Below, in pieces: positions 22,653-31,949 of a stretch of DNA of 64,000 nucleotides. The DNA comes from Pseudonocardia sp. N23 (lineage in GTDB: Bacteria; Actinomycetota; Actinomycetes; Mycobacteriales; Pseudonocardiaceae). The notes beneath the pieces were generated by a model that saw only the letters and a program-made list of their open reading frames with translations, made no database searches and was not told where the DNA came from. Every line of letters starts with the position of its first letter. The first letter of the stretch is position 1. Made by a program: the position numbers and the translations under genes. Where the stretch lies: assembly GCF_002583555.1 (NCBI RefSeq), contig NZ_BEGX01000006.1:62001-126000 (forward strand), given 5' to 3'.

Positions 22653-23444
22653 GTGGCGGCCCCCACCCGCCGACGCCGCCGCTACGTCCCGCAGTCACTG
22701 ACGGCCGACGGCTGGCGTCCCGAGCGCGCGATCGTCCGGCGCTCCGCAGGTACCTGGACGTTGCAGAGCACGCTGCAGCGACACGGCCTCGGTCCCGTGG
22801 CCGGTGTCGACGAGGCGGGCCGCGGCGCGTGCGCGGGACCGCTCGTCGTCGCCGCCTGCGTACTGCGCCCCGCCGACGCCGGACGGTTCGAGGGCCTCAC
22901 CGACTCGAAGCTGCTGACGGCCGCGGCGCGCGAGGAGTTCTTCGCGCTCATCACGAGGCGCGCCGCGGACCACTGCGTCGTCGTCATCCCGCCGACGGAG
23001 GTCGACCGCCGCGGCGTGCACGTCGCCAACATCGAGGGGATGCGCCGGGCCGTGGCCGGGCTGTCGCAGCGCCCCGGTTACGTGCTCACCGACGGTTTCC
23101 CCGTCCGCGGGTTCGGCGCGCCCGCCCTCGCCGTGCCCAAGGGCGATCTCGTCGCGGCGTGCGTCGCGGCGGCATCGGTGCTCGCGAAGGTGACCAGGGA
23201 CCGGCTCATGGTCGAGCTGGACGCGGAGCTCCCGCAGTACGGGTTCGCCGTGCACAAGGGCTACTGCACCCCGGTGCACGACGCGGCGCTCGCCGCCCAC
23301 GGCCCGAGCGACCAGCACCGCTACTCCTTCGTGAACGTCGCCGGAGCGGCCGCCGCAGGGGCCGAACGGGTGCTGGTCCACAATGGGACGAGCACGTTGC
23401 CGGAGGATCCGGTGACGGCCGCCGGTGGAGGAGTGGGCTCGTGA
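22653..23444 (+). CDS. rnhB: Ribonuclease HII
   Basis: 263 residues from the GTG at 22653, one base after the lepB stop. The DEDD-type active site is visible: [14 protein letters not shown] near residue 52 (Asp, Glu), LTDSK, and YVLTDGF with the third Asp; the conserved [21 protein letters not shown] and YGFAVHKGY follow. It cuts RNA-DNA hybrids 5' of single ribonucleotides. The basic N-terminus (RRRRRY) and about 40 leading residues exceed the usual start. The stop overlaps the next gene by four bases. Confidence 0.96.
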   Translation: MAAPTRRRRRYVPQSLTADGWRPERAIVRRSAGTWTLQSTLQRHGLGPVAGVDEAGRGACAGPLVVAACVLRPADAGRFEGLTDSKLLTAAAREEFFALITRRAADHCVVVIPPTEVDRRGVHVANIEGMRRAVAGLSQRPGYVLTDGFPVRGFGAPALAVPKGDLVAACVAAASVLAKVTRDRLMVELDAELPQYGFAVHKGYCTPVHDAALAAHGPSDQHRYSFVNVAGAAAAGAERVLVHNGTSTLPEDPVTAAGGGVGS

Positions 23445-23764
23445 GCGCCGAGGATCTCGAGAAGTACGAGACCGAGATGGAGCTCACCCTCTACAAGGAG
23501 TACCGCGACATCGTCGCCCAGTTCTCCTACGTCGTGGAGACCGAGCGCCGTTTCTACCTGGCGAACTCGGTCGACGTCGCCCCCCGCAACGCCGACGGTG
23601 AGATCTACTTCGAGGTCCGGATGTCCGACGCGTGGGTGTGGGACATGTACCGGCCGGCGCGCTTCGTCAAGAACGTGCGGGTGCTGACGTTCAAGGACGT
23701 CAACATCGAGGAGCTCGACAAGCCCGACCTGCGGCTGCCCGACGACGGGCCGTTCGGCTCCTGA
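23441..23764 (+). CDS. DUF2469 family protein
   Basis: 107 residues, GTG start overlapping rnhB. Highly conserved actinobacterial protein beginning [20 protein letters not shown], with [12 protein letters not shown] and [19 protein letters not shown]. The function is unknown; the rnhB-DUF2469 pairing is conserved in mycobacteria. No membrane segment; probably cytosolic. Confidence 0.93.
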   Translation: MSAEDLEKYETEMELTLYKEYRDIVAQFSYVVETERRFYLANSVDVAPRNADGEIYFEVRMSDAWVWDMYRPARFVKNVRVLTFKDVNIEELDKPDLRLPDDGPFGS

Positions 23765-23769
23765 CGCGA

Positions 23770-23799
23770 CGACCCCGACGCCTCGTGGCGCCGGGGTCG
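23770..23799. terminator. Hairpin between convergent genes
   Basis: A 13-bp stem with one mismatch (arms 23770-23782 and 23787-23799, loop TCGT) begins 6 bp after the DUF2469 stop and lies 20 bp before the 3' end of the minus-strand membrane gene. A plausible bidirectional terminator, without a clear T-run. Confidence 0.5.
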
Positions 23800-23818
23800 G
23801 ACGATCCGGGGCGTCGTG

Positions 23819-24410
23819 TCATGCGTTGCTGTGGGTCGTCTGCCGGGACGTCGCGCGGGCGCCCAGTGAGCGGCCCCGGTTCCAGATGATCTCGGCCTGG
23901 AAACCGACCATGACGGCGATCATGATCAGGACCTCGCCGAAGCCGCCGTCGTCGCTGATGTGGGCGAAGTGGGCGTAGGTGCCCAGCCCGCACTTCGCGA
24001 CGACCATCGCCAGGAACAGGCCCACCGTCAGCGCGGTGCCCCTGGCTGTAGACGTGGTGGCCGTCGGCGTCGTCCTCGGCCCACATCCGGGTCAGCCGGC
24101 CGCGGGCCAGCCCGACGACGACGCTGAGCACGATGGACGCGGCCAGCAGACCCCACTCGGCCGCGCTGTCGGGCCGCGAGAAGCCACCGACGGCCAGGCC
24201 GACGACGCCGTAGACGAGGGCAAGCTTGAAACGTCCCGCACCGACGACCTCGTGGCGCTGGGTCTGGCGGTAGATGGCGTATCCGATCATCGCAACCAGG
24301 AGCCCGATCTCGACGGGTGACGTCTCGGCTTCCTCTCGTGGCTCCCCGGTCCTCGTGGCCGGTTCGACGCAACGAGAATGCGGCCGGAGGTCGGCGGGAA
24401 CATCCGCCAT
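23819..24410 (-). pseudogene. Frameshifted multi-pass membrane protein gene
   Basis: Two overlapping minus-strand frames together form one membrane protein. Upstream part: PVEIGLLVAMIGYAIYRQTQRH, VYGVVGLAVGGF, GLLAASIVLSVVVGLARGRLTRMWAEDDADGHHVYSQG. Downstream part in the +1 frame: TALTVGLFLAMVVAKCGLG, then VLIMIAVMVGFQAEIIWNRG. The join is at a run of four C on the plus strand (24039-24042). Removing one base restores SQGTALTVG. Either a natural one-base insertion or a sequencing error. The start is uncertain: ATG 24410, or a later one near 24294. About five membrane helices; function unknown, resembling small CcdC/DUF1453-like proteins. Confidence 0.68.
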
Positions 24411-24477
24411 GTCACTCGGATCCGCCTACGCGTGCGCACCGACGGTTTCCGGTGGCCGGGTGGCCGGACCGCCCGGG

Positions 24478-24506
24478 TTGTCCACATGCGTTCGCGACCG
24501 TCCACA
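24478..24506 (+). promoter_or_regulatory. Two DnaA-box-like sites upstream of yraN
   Basis: TTGTCCACA at 24478-24486 matches the actinobacterial DnaA box exactly; CCGTCCACA at 24498-24506 matches seven of nine. They lie 20 bp apart, on the same strand, between the frameshifted membrane gene and yraN. Two sites do not make an origin; they could titrate or regulate, or be chance. Confidence 0.3.
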
Positions 24507-24557
24507 GCCACACCGGATCGGGCCCACGAATCTGCCGCGAGGCCCATCGTGGACGCC

Positions 24558-24914
24558 ATGGCAGCGAAGGACGTGCTGGGTCGCCGCGGCGAGGACGTGG
24601 CGGCGGAGTACCTGCAGAAACAGGGGCTGGTCGTGCTCACGCGCAACTGGCGGTGCCGCGAGGGCGAGCTCGACATCGTCGCCACGGACGCCGGGGTGCT
24701 GGTGATCGCCGAGGTCAAGACGCGGTCGGGCACCTCGTACGGGGAGCCCGCCGAGTCGGTGACACCGCGCAAGGTCGCCCGCATCCGCCGCATCACCGAC
24801 GTCTGGCTCGCCGCCCACGAGGTGCGGTGGTGCCCGATCCGGTTCGACGTCCTCGCGGTGCTGCTGGAACCCGGCCGGCCCGCGACGATCCAGCACTACC
24901 GCGAGGCGTTCTGA
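24558..24914 (+). CDS. yraN: YraN family putative endonuclease
   Basis: 118 residues from the ATG at 24558. A small PD-(D/E)xK nuclease-like fold: LGRRGEDVAAEYLQKQGLVVLTRN, then the putative active site GELDIV...VLVIAEVKTR. UPF0102 proteins are near-universal but poorly characterised; linkage to comM-dprA is conserved and hints at a role with incoming or recombining DNA. The stop shares one base with the comM start. Confidence 0.92.
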   Translation: MAAKDVLGRRGEDVAAEYLQKQGLVVLTRNWRCREGELDIVATDAGVLVIAEVKTRSGTSYGEPAESVTPRKVARIRRITDVWLAAHEVRWCPIRFDVLAVLLEPGRPATIQHYREAF

Positions 24915-26422
24915 TGGGCGGGCTCGCCCGGTCCTGGTCGGTCGCGCTGCAGGGTGTCGACGGCACGGTCGTCGAGATCGAGGCTGCGATCGGCGGCGGG
25001 CTGCCGGGCATCCACCTCGTCGGCCTGCCCGACGCGGCCCTGCACGAGTCGCGCGACCGTGTCCGCGCCGCCGTCGTCAACTCCGGCCACAGATGGCCCA
25101 ACGAGCGCATCGTCCTGGCCCTGTCACCGGCGACGCTGCGCAAGACCGGATCGGGATTCGACCTCGCGCTCGCGTGCGGGGTGCTCGCCGCCGCCGGCAC
25201 GGTGCCGCAGACCGCGATGCACCGCACCGTCCTGATCGGCGAGCTCGCCCTCGACGGCCGGCTGCGACCCGTGCGCGGCGTCCTGCCGTGCCTGCTCGCC
25301 GCCCGCGCGGCGGGGGTGCGCCGGGTCGTCGTCCCTGTCGCGGCCCTCGCCGAGGCCACCCTGGTCACCGGGCTCGAGGTGCACGGCGCCTCGACGTTGG
25401 CCGAGGCCGTCGACTTCCTGGTCGACGGTCGCGCGCTGCGCCGCCCCGAGCCCGTCGCCGACGCGGTAGCGCAGGACCCGCCCGACCTGGCCGACGTCGT
25501 CGGCCAGACCGATGCCCGGCACGCGCTCGAGGTCGCCGCGGCGGGCGGACACCACCTGCTCATGGTCGGCCCACCGGGCACCGGCAAGACGATGCTCGCC
25601 CGCCGCATCATCGGGCTGCTCCCCGATCTTCCCGCCGACGAGGCTCTCGCCCTCGCCGCGATCCGCTCGGTCGCAGGCAGGCTGCCCGCGGGCGCCGCGC
25701 TGAGCACGGTGCCGCCGTTCGTCGCGCCGCACCACTCGACGTCGGTGGCGGCATTGGTCGGCGGCGGCAGCGGCATCGCCCGCCCCGGCGCGGTGTCGCT
25801 GGCGCACCGGGGGGTGTTGTTCCTCGACGAGTCGGCCGAGTTCGGAGCCCGGCTGCTGGAGTCGCTGCGGACGCCGCTCGAGGAGGGGGAGGTCCGCATC
25901 TCCCGTTCCGAGGGCACCGTCAGCTACCCGGCCAGGTTCCAGCTGGTCCTGGCGGCGAACCCGTGCCCCTGCGCCCCGGCGCACGACCGCGACTGCATCT
26001 GCACCTCGCTGGTGCGCCGTCGCTACCTCGGCCGGTTGTCCGGCCCGTTGCTCGACCGCGTCGACCTGCGCACCTGGATGCACCCGGTCACCGCGCTGAC
26101 CGGTGACGTGCCGGGGGAGAGCACCGAGATCGTGCGGGCCCGGGTGCTCGCCGCGCGTGCCGCCGCGACCGAACGCTGGTCGGCACACGGCTGGCGGACC
26201 AACGCCGAGGTGCCCGGGCCCATCCTGCGGTCCCGGTTCGCGCTGCCCGCAGGGGTGCTGCGACCGCTCGATGCCGGCCTGCGGGCGGGCGAGCTCACGG
26301 CACGCGGTGCCGACCGTGCGTTGCGCGTGTCGTGGACGATCGCCGACCTGGGCGGACGCGACCGGCCCGACCGCGACGCCGTCGAGGCGGCGCTGTACTT
26401 CCGGGACCGGAGGGTCGCATGA
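24914..26422 (+). CDS. comM: ComM-like AAA+ ATPase (Mg-chelatase family)
   Basis: 502 residues; the ATG at 24914 shares its first base with the yraN stop. The N-terminal Lon-protease-like ChlI domain begins WSVALQGVDGTVVEIEAAI and includes GLPGIHLVGLPDAALHESRDRV. The AAA+ core has Walker A GPPGTGKTMLARR near 219 and Walker B VLFLDESAEF near 302, followed by ANPCPC and a Cys-rich segment (HDRDCICT) and a C-terminal helical domain. In Vibrio ComM is a hexameric branch-migration helicase for natural transformation; the role in actinobacteria is unproven. Overlaps dprA by four bases. Confidence 0.93.
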   Translation: MGGLARSWSVALQGVDGTVVEIEAAIGGGLPGIHLVGLPDAALHESRDRVRAAVVNSGHRWPNERIVLALSPATLRKTGSGFDLALACGVLAAAGTVPQTAMHRTVLIGELALDGRLRPVRGVLPCLLAARAAGVRRVVVPVAALAEATLVTGLEVHGASTLAEAVDFLVDGRALRRPEPVADAVAQDPPDLADVVGQTDARHALEVAAAGGHHLLMVGPPGTGKTMLARRIIGLLPDLPADEALALAAIRSVAGRLPAGAALSTVPPFVAPHHSTSVAALVGGGSGIARPGAVSLAHRGVLFLDESAEFGARLLESLRTPLEEGEVRISRSEGTVSYPARFQLVLAANPCPCAPAHDRDCICTSLVRRRYLGRLSGPLLDRVDLRTWMHPVTALTGDVPGESTEIVRARVLAARAAATERWSAHGWRTNAEVPGPILRSRFALPAGVLRPLDAGLRAGELTARGADRALRVSWTIADLGGRDRPDRDAVEAALYFRDRRVA

Positions 26423-27582
26423 GCGCGCCGCGGACCACACCCACCACCCGCCCGGCGGTCGACGTCGAGGTCCTGCGGGCGCGGGCCTACCTGTCACGGG
26501 TGGCCGAGCCACCGGCCGCGGCGCTGGCGGCGCTCGTCGACCACGTCGGTCCGGTCGAGGCCGCGCAGCGGATCCGTCGCGGCGCAGTACCGGACGTCGT
26601 GCGGTCCGCGACCGGGGCCCGGCGCACCGTCGACCGGGTCGACGCCGACCTGGAGGCCGCCGCCGCCGTGGGCGCACGGCTGCTCGTCCCCGAACACCCC
26701 GACTGGCCGCGCTGGGCGTTCGCCGCGTACCCGGCCGCCGGGACCCGCGAGCTCGGCGCACCGCTGGCCCTGTGGGTACGAGGCCCGCTGCGGCTCGGGG
26801 AGATCGCCGAACGAGCCGTCGCGATCGTCGGGGCACGCGCCGCCACCGGCTACGGCGTCCACGTCGCGAGCGACATCGCAGGCGGGCTCGCCGCCGCCGG
26901 AGCGACCGTCGTGTCCGGGGCGGCGTTCGGCATCGACGCAGCGGCCCACCGTGGGGCCCTCGCCGCGGCGGGGCCCACCCTCGCCGTCCTGGCCTGCGGC
27001 ATCGACCGTGCCTACCCCGCGGCCCACAGCGAACTGCTCGACCGCATCGCCACGACGGGGCTCGTCGTCAGCGAGTACCCGCCCGGCGCGGTGCCGGCCC
27101 GGCACCGCTTCCTCGTCCGCAACCGGCTGATCGCGGGGATCGGCGCGGGGACCGTCGTCGTGGAGGCGGGCCTGCGCAGCGGCGCCCAGCGCACCGCCGC
27201 CGACGCCCGCGCACTCGGCCGCATCCTCATGGCGGTGCCGGGTCCGGTCACGTCAGGCGCCTCGGCGGGATGTCACGAACTCGTGCGCAACGGAGCGGTC
27301 CTCGTGACCCGCCACGAGGAGGTGCTCGAAGGCGTCGGGAGGCTGGGCGCCGACCTCGCGGTCGAACCCGGCCGGCCGACTCGCCCGACCGACCGGCTCG
27401 ACGCCACCCAGGCCGCCGTCCACGACGCGTTGCCCAGCCGTGCCGCCCGCGACGCGCGCTGGCTCGCGATGGAGGCGGGCCTGCCGCTCGACACCGTCCG
27501 TGCCGGGTTGCTCGATCTCGAACGGCTCGGCATGGCCGAGTACCGCGAGGGGCTGTGGCAACGACCGGCATCGGCCCGATGA
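26419..27582 (+). CDS. dprA: DNA processing protein DprA
   Basis: 387 residues, ATGA overlap with comM. An N-terminal SAM-like helical part is followed by the Rossmann DprA core: [44 protein letters not shown], and [15 protein letters not shown]-terminal winged helix (about 320-380) ends the protein. DprA loads RecA onto single-stranded DNA during transformation; presence of comM and dprA alone does not prove competence because uptake genes are not in the window. Confidence 0.94.
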   Translation: MSAPRTTPTTRPAVDVEVLRARAYLSRVAEPPAAALAALVDHVGPVEAAQRIRRGAVPDVVRSATGARRTVDRVDADLEAAAAVGARLLVPEHPDWPRWAFAAYPAAGTRELGAPLALWVRGPLRLGEIAERAVAIVGARAATGYGVHVASDIAGGLAAAGATVVSGAAFGIDAAAHRGALAAAGPTLAVLACGIDRAYPAAHSELLDRIATTGLVVSEYPPGAVPARHRFLVRNRLIAGIGAGTVVVEAGLRSGAQRTAADARALGRILMAVPGPVTSGASAGCHELVRNGAVLVTRHEEVLEGVGRLGADLAVEPGRPTRPTDRLDATQAAVHDALPSRAARDARWLAMEAGLPLDTVRAGLLDLERLGMAEYREGLWQRPASAR

Positions 27583-27661
27583 CGCTCGATGCCGTGGTGA
27601 GGCGGGTGACCGTGGGCGTGGCGCGCTTGACCGCCGCCCCACCGACGATGACCGTGGCCTG

Positions 27662-28606
27662 ATGGGGACGCGCCGCACGGACCGCCGGGACACACCCGCC
27701 GACCTGCCGGAACGGCTCGGCGCGCATCTCGAGGCCTTCGTGGTGCACCTCGACCGTGAACGCGGCCGGTCCGAACACACCGTCCGCGCCTACCGCGGCG
27801 ACGTCGCCTCCCTGCTGCACACCGTGTCCGGCGAACACCTCGCGGCGCTCGATCTGAGCGTCCTCAGGGCCTGGTTGGCCGCCGCCCACGCGAGCGGAGC
27901 GAGCCGCTCCACGCTCGCCCGCCGCGCCGCCGCCGCCCGCACCTTCACGGCGTGGGCGCACCGCACCGGCCGGCTCGCCATCGACCCCGGCGATCGCCTC
28001 GACTCGCCGCGTGCCCAGCGCACGCTCCCCGCCGTGCTGCGGGTCGACCAGGCCGCCGACCTCATGGACGCCGCCCAGTCCGGTGCCGCCCAGGAGGACC
28101 CGGTCGCGCTGCGCGACCTCGCCCTGCTCGAGGTCCTCTACGCGACCGGCGTGCGGGTGTCGGAGCTGTGCGGCGCCGACGTCGACGACCTCGACCGCAG
28201 CGCCCGAACCTTGCGGGTCCTGGGCAAGGGCGGCAAGGAACGCGTCGTGGTCTTCGGGGTCCCGGCGGAGCGGTCCCTCGAACGCTGGCTCGCGGCCGGA
28301 CGTCCCGCGCTCGCCCGCGCGGACAGCCCGCCGGCGCTGCTGCTCGGTGCCCGAGGCGGACGTCTCGACCCGCGGGTCGCACGGACCGTCGTGCACGAGG
28401 CCGTCGCGGCTGTGCCGGGGGCCCCCGACATCGGCCCGCACGGTCTCCGCCACGCCGCGGCCACCCACCTTCTCGACGGCGGCGCCGACCTTCGTCACGT
28501 ACAGGAACTACTCGGTCACGCTACGCTGTCGACCACACAGCTCTACACCCATGTCACGGTCGACAGACTGAAGGTGGTCCATGACCAGGCGCACCCCAGG
28601 GCGTGA
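27662..28606 (+). CDS. xerC: Tyrosine recombinase XerC
   Basis: 314 residues from the ATG at 27662. The N-terminal SAM-like core-binding domain has [15 protein letters not shown]. The catalytic domain holds all six residues: Arg in ATGVRVSEL near 165, Lys in GKGGKER near 193, His-x-x-Arg in [10 protein letters not shown] near 260, His in LGHATL near 286 and Tyr in TQLYTHV near 295. It resolves chromosome dimers at dif with XerD. Position between dprA and the rpsB region matches mycobacteria and Streptomyces, supporting XerC over a phage integrase. Overlaps whiG by 26 bp. Confidence 0.93.
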   Translation: MGTRRTDRRDTPADLPERLGAHLEAFVVHLDRERGRSEHTVRAYRGDVASLLHTVSGEHLAALDLSVLRAWLAAAHASGASRSTLARRAAAARTFTAWAHRTGRLAIDPGDRLDSPRAQRTLPAVLRVDQAADLMDAAQSGAAQEDPVALRDLALLEVLYATGVRVSELCGADVDDLDRSARTLRVLGKGGKERVVVFGVPAERSLERWLAAGRPALARADSPPALLLGARGGRLDPRVARTVVHEAVAAVPGAPDIGPHGLRHAAATHLLDGGADLRHVQELLGHATLSTTQLYTHVTVDRLKVVHDQAHPRA

Positions 28607-29828
28607 GCCGGTCCTGGCGGAGAACCCACAGGTCAGCCGGCTGGTCTCGGTGCTGGTGTCCGCTCTCTCGCCGGGGCGCGACAACGTCGTCGTGATCGCC
28701 GATCCCGTCCCGGAGTCCGACTCTGCGCGCGTCGATCTGACTGCGCTGCGTGACCATTCGGGTCCGGAGAGCGTTGACACGCCGATGGGTGTCGAACCGG
28801 GTATCGAGGTCCCGAACCGGACGATCGGGGCCGTCCTGTCCGGCAGCGCCGTCCTGTCCGGCACCGCCGACCTGTCCGGCACCGCCGACCTGTCCGGCGC
28901 CGCCGACCCGTCGGGGGGTGCCGACCTGCCCGATGCCGTCGCCCTGTCCGACGACGCGGCTCGGCCGACCGATGCGGAGGTGTTGGGCGTAGGTGGTCCC
29001 GTCGCCGACGGTGACCGTGACGTCCGGGTGGAGGGGGTCGAGGACACCCCCGATGCCCTCGACGGCCGCGAACTGCCGGCGGCGGGGCCCGACGTCGTCG
29101 CGCAGCTGTGGGCCTACCGCGGTGGCCAGTGCGACCGCGCGGTCCGGGACCTGCTCGTCGCGCACTACGCGCCCCTGGTCCGCGGTGTCGCAGCCCGCAC
29201 GGCGGTCGGGCTGCCCGCGAGCGTCGACGCGGCTGACCTCGTCCAGGCCGGGGTCTTCGGGCTCCTCGACGCCATCGCCCGCTACGACCCGTCCCGCGGG
29301 ATCAAGTTCGAGAGCTATGCGGCGCAACGCATCCGCGGCGCCATGCTCGACGAGCTGCGAGCCCAGGACTGGGTGCCCCGCACCGTCCGCACCCGGCTGC
29401 GGGAGATCGACCGCGCCCGCGAACGGCTCGAGCGCCGCAACGGCCGGTCCCCGGCGAACGCCGAGCTCGCCACGGAGCTCGGCATCCCGGTCCGCGACCT
29501 CGTGCGCATCGCCCAGCACCGGCGCCTCGTCAGCGTCGAGGCGCTCCAGGACCGCAGGCCGGGAGCGGTCGTCGAGGAGGTCGTCGACGACGCCGCTCCC
29601 GATCCCGCAGCTGCCTTCGCGCTGCGGGAGACCTACCGCGAGCTCGCCGAGGCGGTACTCGCGCTGGGGGAGCGGGACCGGCTGGTCGTGCACCTGTACT
29701 ACGTCGAGAACCACACGCTCGCCGAGATCGGCGCCCAGCTCGGGGTCACCGAGTCCCGGGTGTGCCAGCTGCACTCCCGCCTCGTCGGGCGGCTGCGCGG
29801 CCGGCTGGACGACGCCGTCGCGGGCTGA
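28581..29828 (+). CDS. whiG: Sporulation-type sigma factor WhiG with N-terminal extension
   Basis: 415 residues from the ATG at 28581 inside xerC; usual FliA/WhiG length is about 250-280. The first 165 residues are low complexity and carry an LSGTAD repeat. The true start could be a later GTG. The sigma core is clear: region 2 [20 protein letters not shown] and [19 protein letters not shown] (about 219-255), region 3 [14 protein letters not shown], region 4 [21 protein letters not shown] (about 378-398). WhiG starts aerial-hypha sporulation in Streptomyces, where it also lies beside rpsB. Anti-sigma control (RsiG with c-di-GMP there) is possible. Confidence 0.88.
   Translation: MTRRTPGREPVLAENPQVSRLVSVLVSALSPGRDNVVVIADPVPESDSARVDLTALRDHSGPESVDTPMGVEPGIEVPNRTIGAVLSGSAVLSGTADLSGTADLSGAADPSGGADLPDAVALSDDAARPTDAEVLGVGGPVADGDRDVRVEGVEDTPDALDGRELPAAGPDVVAQLWAYRGGQCDRAVRDLLVAHYAPLVRGVAARTAVGLPASVDAADLVQAGVFGLLDAIARYDPSRGIKFESYAAQRIRGAMLDELRAQDWVPRTVRTRLREIDRARERLERRNGRSPANAELATELGIPVRDLVRIAQHRRLVSVEALQDRRPGAVVEEVVDDAAPDPAAAFALRETYRELAEAVLALGERDRLVVHLYYVENHTLAEIGAQLGVTESRVCQLHSRLVGRLRGRLDDAVAG
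28833..28904 (+). repeat. 18-bp in-frame coding repeat in whiG, four units
   Basis: Four 18-bp units of (GTC or GAC)CTGTCCGGC... type (28833-28850, 28851-28868, 28869-28886, 28887-28904) encode [25 protein letters not shown] degenerate fifth unit follows. The unit length preserves the frame. Confidence 0.9.
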
Positions 29829-29898
29829 GGCCGCCGCCCGGCCGCGGACGAAGCGCCGGGTTCGACGACAGACCGTCCCGGCGCGTGGCCGGTCCGGT

Positions 29899-29916
29899 CT
29901 CACGCCGGGTTCGGCG
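29899..29916. terminator. Small hairpin between convergent whiG and M23 genes
   Basis: CACGCCG-GGTT-CGGCGTG, a 7-bp perfect stem, lies in the 124-bp gap between the convergent genes. Flanking GGCCGGTCC and GGGCCGG could extend it imperfectly. Weak evidence for a bidirectional terminator. Confidence 0.3.
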
Positions 29917-29952
29917 TGTGCGGGCCGGTGGGCCCGGCTCGTTGCGGGGTGA

Positions 29953-30540
29953 TCACCACGGCCAGCGCTGCGGGGCCGGGAGCAGCCGCACCCGGCCGGG
30001 ACCGACGAGGACCAGGGGATCGAGGTAGTCGGCCTCGCCGCGGCGTACACCCCAGTGCAGGCACGCGGCGGCGGGACAGCCGGCGTGTCCGGCGTCGAGG
30101 ACACCGAGCACGGCGCCCCGGGGGACGACGTCCCCGACCGCCACGGTGGCGGTGACGGGTTCGTAGGTGGTGCGGAGGCCGTCGGGATGCAGGACGGACA
30201 CGACGCCACGGCCGGCGAGCGGGCCCGCGAACGCGACGACGCCGTCGCGTGCCGCGAGCACGTCCTGGCCCTGCGTCCCGACGAGGTCGGCCCCGCGGTG
30301 CCCCGGCGACCACCGGTTCTCCGGTGCCCGGAACCGTTCGGCGACCCGGTGCACCGGTCGCAGCGGCCAGCCGTACCGGGCGGTCCCGCCGGCCCGCCCG
30401 GGTGGTGCGCCGTCGTCCGCCACGGCCGGCGACGCGAGGCCGGACGATGCCGTCAGGGGTTGCGGGACCGCGGTGTCCGAGGGCGGCGCGGACAGCAGCA
30501 CGACCGCCGCGAGCAGCACCGTCGTCGATCTCCGCAGCAC
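29953..30540 (-). CDS. Secreted M23-family peptidase-like protein
   Basis: 195 residues from the GTG at 30540, which gives a classic leader (LRRSTTVLLAAVVLLSAPP). After a short linker comes an M23/LytM-type domain: PENRWSPGHRGADLVG supplies the zinc His and Asp, then VVSVLHPDGLRTTYEPV and VAVGDVVPRGAVLG. The last motif reads ACLHWGVR, where active LytM enzymes have HxH; the first His is replaced by Cys. It may thus be a weakened enzyme or a non-catalytic amidase activator, although CLH-type variants are frequent in actinobacteria. Divergent from rpsB. Confidence 0.85.
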   Translation of the reverse strand: MLRRSTTVLLAAVVLLSAPPSDTAVPQPLTASSGLASPAVADDGAPPGRAGGTARYGWPLRPVHRVAERFRAPENRWSPGHRGADLVGTQGQDVLAARDGVVAFAGPLAGRGVVSVLHPDGLRTTYEPVTATVAVGDVVPRGAVLGVLDAGHAGCPAAACLHWGVRRGEADYLDPLVLVGPGRVRLLPAPQRWPW

Positions 30541-30921
30541 CTGCCCAGCCTGCGCCGGCAGCGTCGTCGCCGGGGCCGGCGGCGGCCGAGTTGTGGATCG
30601 TTGCCCAGGTTGTGGACAGGTGCGTGCCGCAGACCTACGCCGGGTGAGGGGCGATCGGGTCGGCGCGTACACTCGACCTGCGCCTCGGAGCTGTTCGAGG
30701 TGACTTCGCGCGCTCGCGTACCTCGCTCGCCACCGGATCTCCGGCAGGCAGGCGGGAACGGTTCCCGGGCGGTCCCGCGAGTCGACGGTCCCGCCTGCGG
30801 GTGCCGCGTCGACGACCGGGTCCGGGTCCGATGCGGCGCCAGGGCAGACCATCGACCCGGTGGTAGGCGAGAACCGTGAGCGCGGCCCGTGCCGCGCCTG
30901 ATCGAGAGGTGAACATCGGCT
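30541..30921. other. 381-bp intergenic region between divergent M23 and rpsB genes
   Basis: No convincing gene. It should contain the rpsB promoter and leader and the M23 promoter. Two GTTGTGGA copies (around 30591 and 30610) form a short direct repeat. The rpsB ribosome-binding site GAGAGGTGAAC lies just before the ATG. Confidence 0.6.
30645..30673 (+). promoter_or_regulatory. Candidate rpsB promoter
   Basis: TACACT at 30668-30673 fits the TAnnnT -10 of actinobacterial housekeeping promoters. The -35 region 17 bp upstream (TGAGGG) is weak. It would give a leader of about 240 bases before rpsB, long enough for S2 autoregulation. Confidence 0.33.
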
Positions 30922-31848
30922 ATGGCCGTCGTCACCATGAAGCAGTTGCTGGACTCCGGTGTGCACTTCGGGCACCAGACCCGCCGCTGGAACCCGAAGA
31001 TGAAGCGCTACATCCTCACCGAGCGCAACGGCATCTACATCATCGACCTGCAGCAGACGCTGTCGTACATCGACCGCGCCTACGAGTTCGTCCGCGAGAC
31101 CGTGGCCCACGGCGGCACGATCATGTTCGTCGGCACGAAGAAGCAGGCGCAGGAGGCCATCGCCGACGAGGCGGGCCGCGTCAACATGCCCTACGTGAAC
31201 CAGCGCTGGCTGGGCGGCATGCTCACCAACTTCCAGACCGTGCACAAGCGCCTTCAGCGGATGAAGGAGCTCGAGTCGATGGAGCAGACGGGAGGGTTCG
31301 AGGGTCGTACCAAGAAGGAGATCCTCATGCTCACCCGCGAGAAGACCAAGCTCGAGAAGACGCTCGGCGGCATCCGGGACATGACCAAGGTGCCCAGCGC
31401 GGTGTGGATCGTCGACACCAAGAAGGAGCACATCGCAGTCGGTGAGGCCCGCAAGCTGGGCATCCCGGTCGTCTCCATCCTGGACACGAACTGCGACCCC
31501 GACGAGGTCGACTTCCCGATCCCGGGCAACGACGACGCGATCCGCTCCGCCGCGCTGCTCACCAAGGTCATCGCCCGTGCGGCGGCCGATGGTCTGATGG
31601 CCCGTTCGGCGCGCAGCGGCGGCCGTGACGGCGCCGAGGGCAAGCCCGAGGTCGGCAGCGACGAGCCGCTCCCCGAGTGGGAGCAGGACCTGCTGGCCAG
31701 TGGCAGCGAGGTCGGCTCGGACGGCGCGAGCCTGCCGGCTCCGGCCACCACCGAGGCGGCCGCCACCGACGCGGTGGCCGATGCCCCGGCGGCCGACGCG
31801 CCCGCCGCGCCGGCCACCACCAGCAACGGGACCCCGTCCGCGAACTGA
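30922..31848 (+). CDS. rpsB: 30S ribosomal protein S2
   Basis: 308 residues. Conserved start [27 protein letters not shown] region, [38 protein letters not shown] and [20 protein letters not shown] are all present. The last 60 residues (Ala/Asp/Pro-rich) are an acidic extension not found in E. coli S2. Clean ATG. tsf follows after a strong hairpin. Confidence 0.98.
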   Translation: MAVVTMKQLLDSGVHFGHQTRRWNPKMKRYILTERNGIYIIDLQQTLSYIDRAYEFVRETVAHGGTIMFVGTKKQAQEAIADEAGRVNMPYVNQRWLGGMLTNFQTVHKRLQRMKELESMEQTGGFEGRTKKEILMLTREKTKLEKTLGGIRDMTKVPSAVWIVDTKKEHIAVGEARKLGIPVVSILDTNCDPDEVDFPIPGNDDAIRSAALLTKVIARAAADGLMARSARSGGRDGAEGKPEVGSDEPLPEWEQDLLASGSEVGSDGASLPAPATTEAAATDAVADAPAADAPAAPATTSNGTPSAN

Positions 31849-31857
31849 CCCGTCGTA

Positions 31858-31891
31858 CCGCGGGTGGGCCGGGTCTCCGGCCCACCCGCGG
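31858..31891 (+). terminator. Hairpin in the rpsB-tsf gap
   Basis: A perfect 15-bp stem (CCGCGGGTGGGCCGG and its complement) with loop GTCT, starting 9 bases after the rpsB stop and followed by TCCGGTTCG rather than a T-run. It probably attenuates read-through into tsf or protects the rpsB 3' end. Confidence 0.62.
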
Positions 31892-31949
31892 TCCGGTTCG
31901 TCCCGGACCCCGATCTTCACGCACCGACTAGAGGACGAAGAGACCAGCG

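Noticed and set aside
24914..27582. comM-dprA as evidence of natural competence
   Set aside because: Both genes are widespread in non-competent actinobacteria and no uptake machinery is seen in the window.
27662..28606. Tyrosine recombinase as a phage integrase marking an island
   Set aside because: Neighbours are core genes in conserved order, no attachment repeats or phage genes are present, and length fits XerC.
30591..30620. GTTGTGGA direct repeat as DnaA boxes or replication origin
   Set aside because: The reverse complements match the DnaA box only in part (best eight of nine, the other six of nine); no dnaA/dnaN context and no AT-rich stretch.
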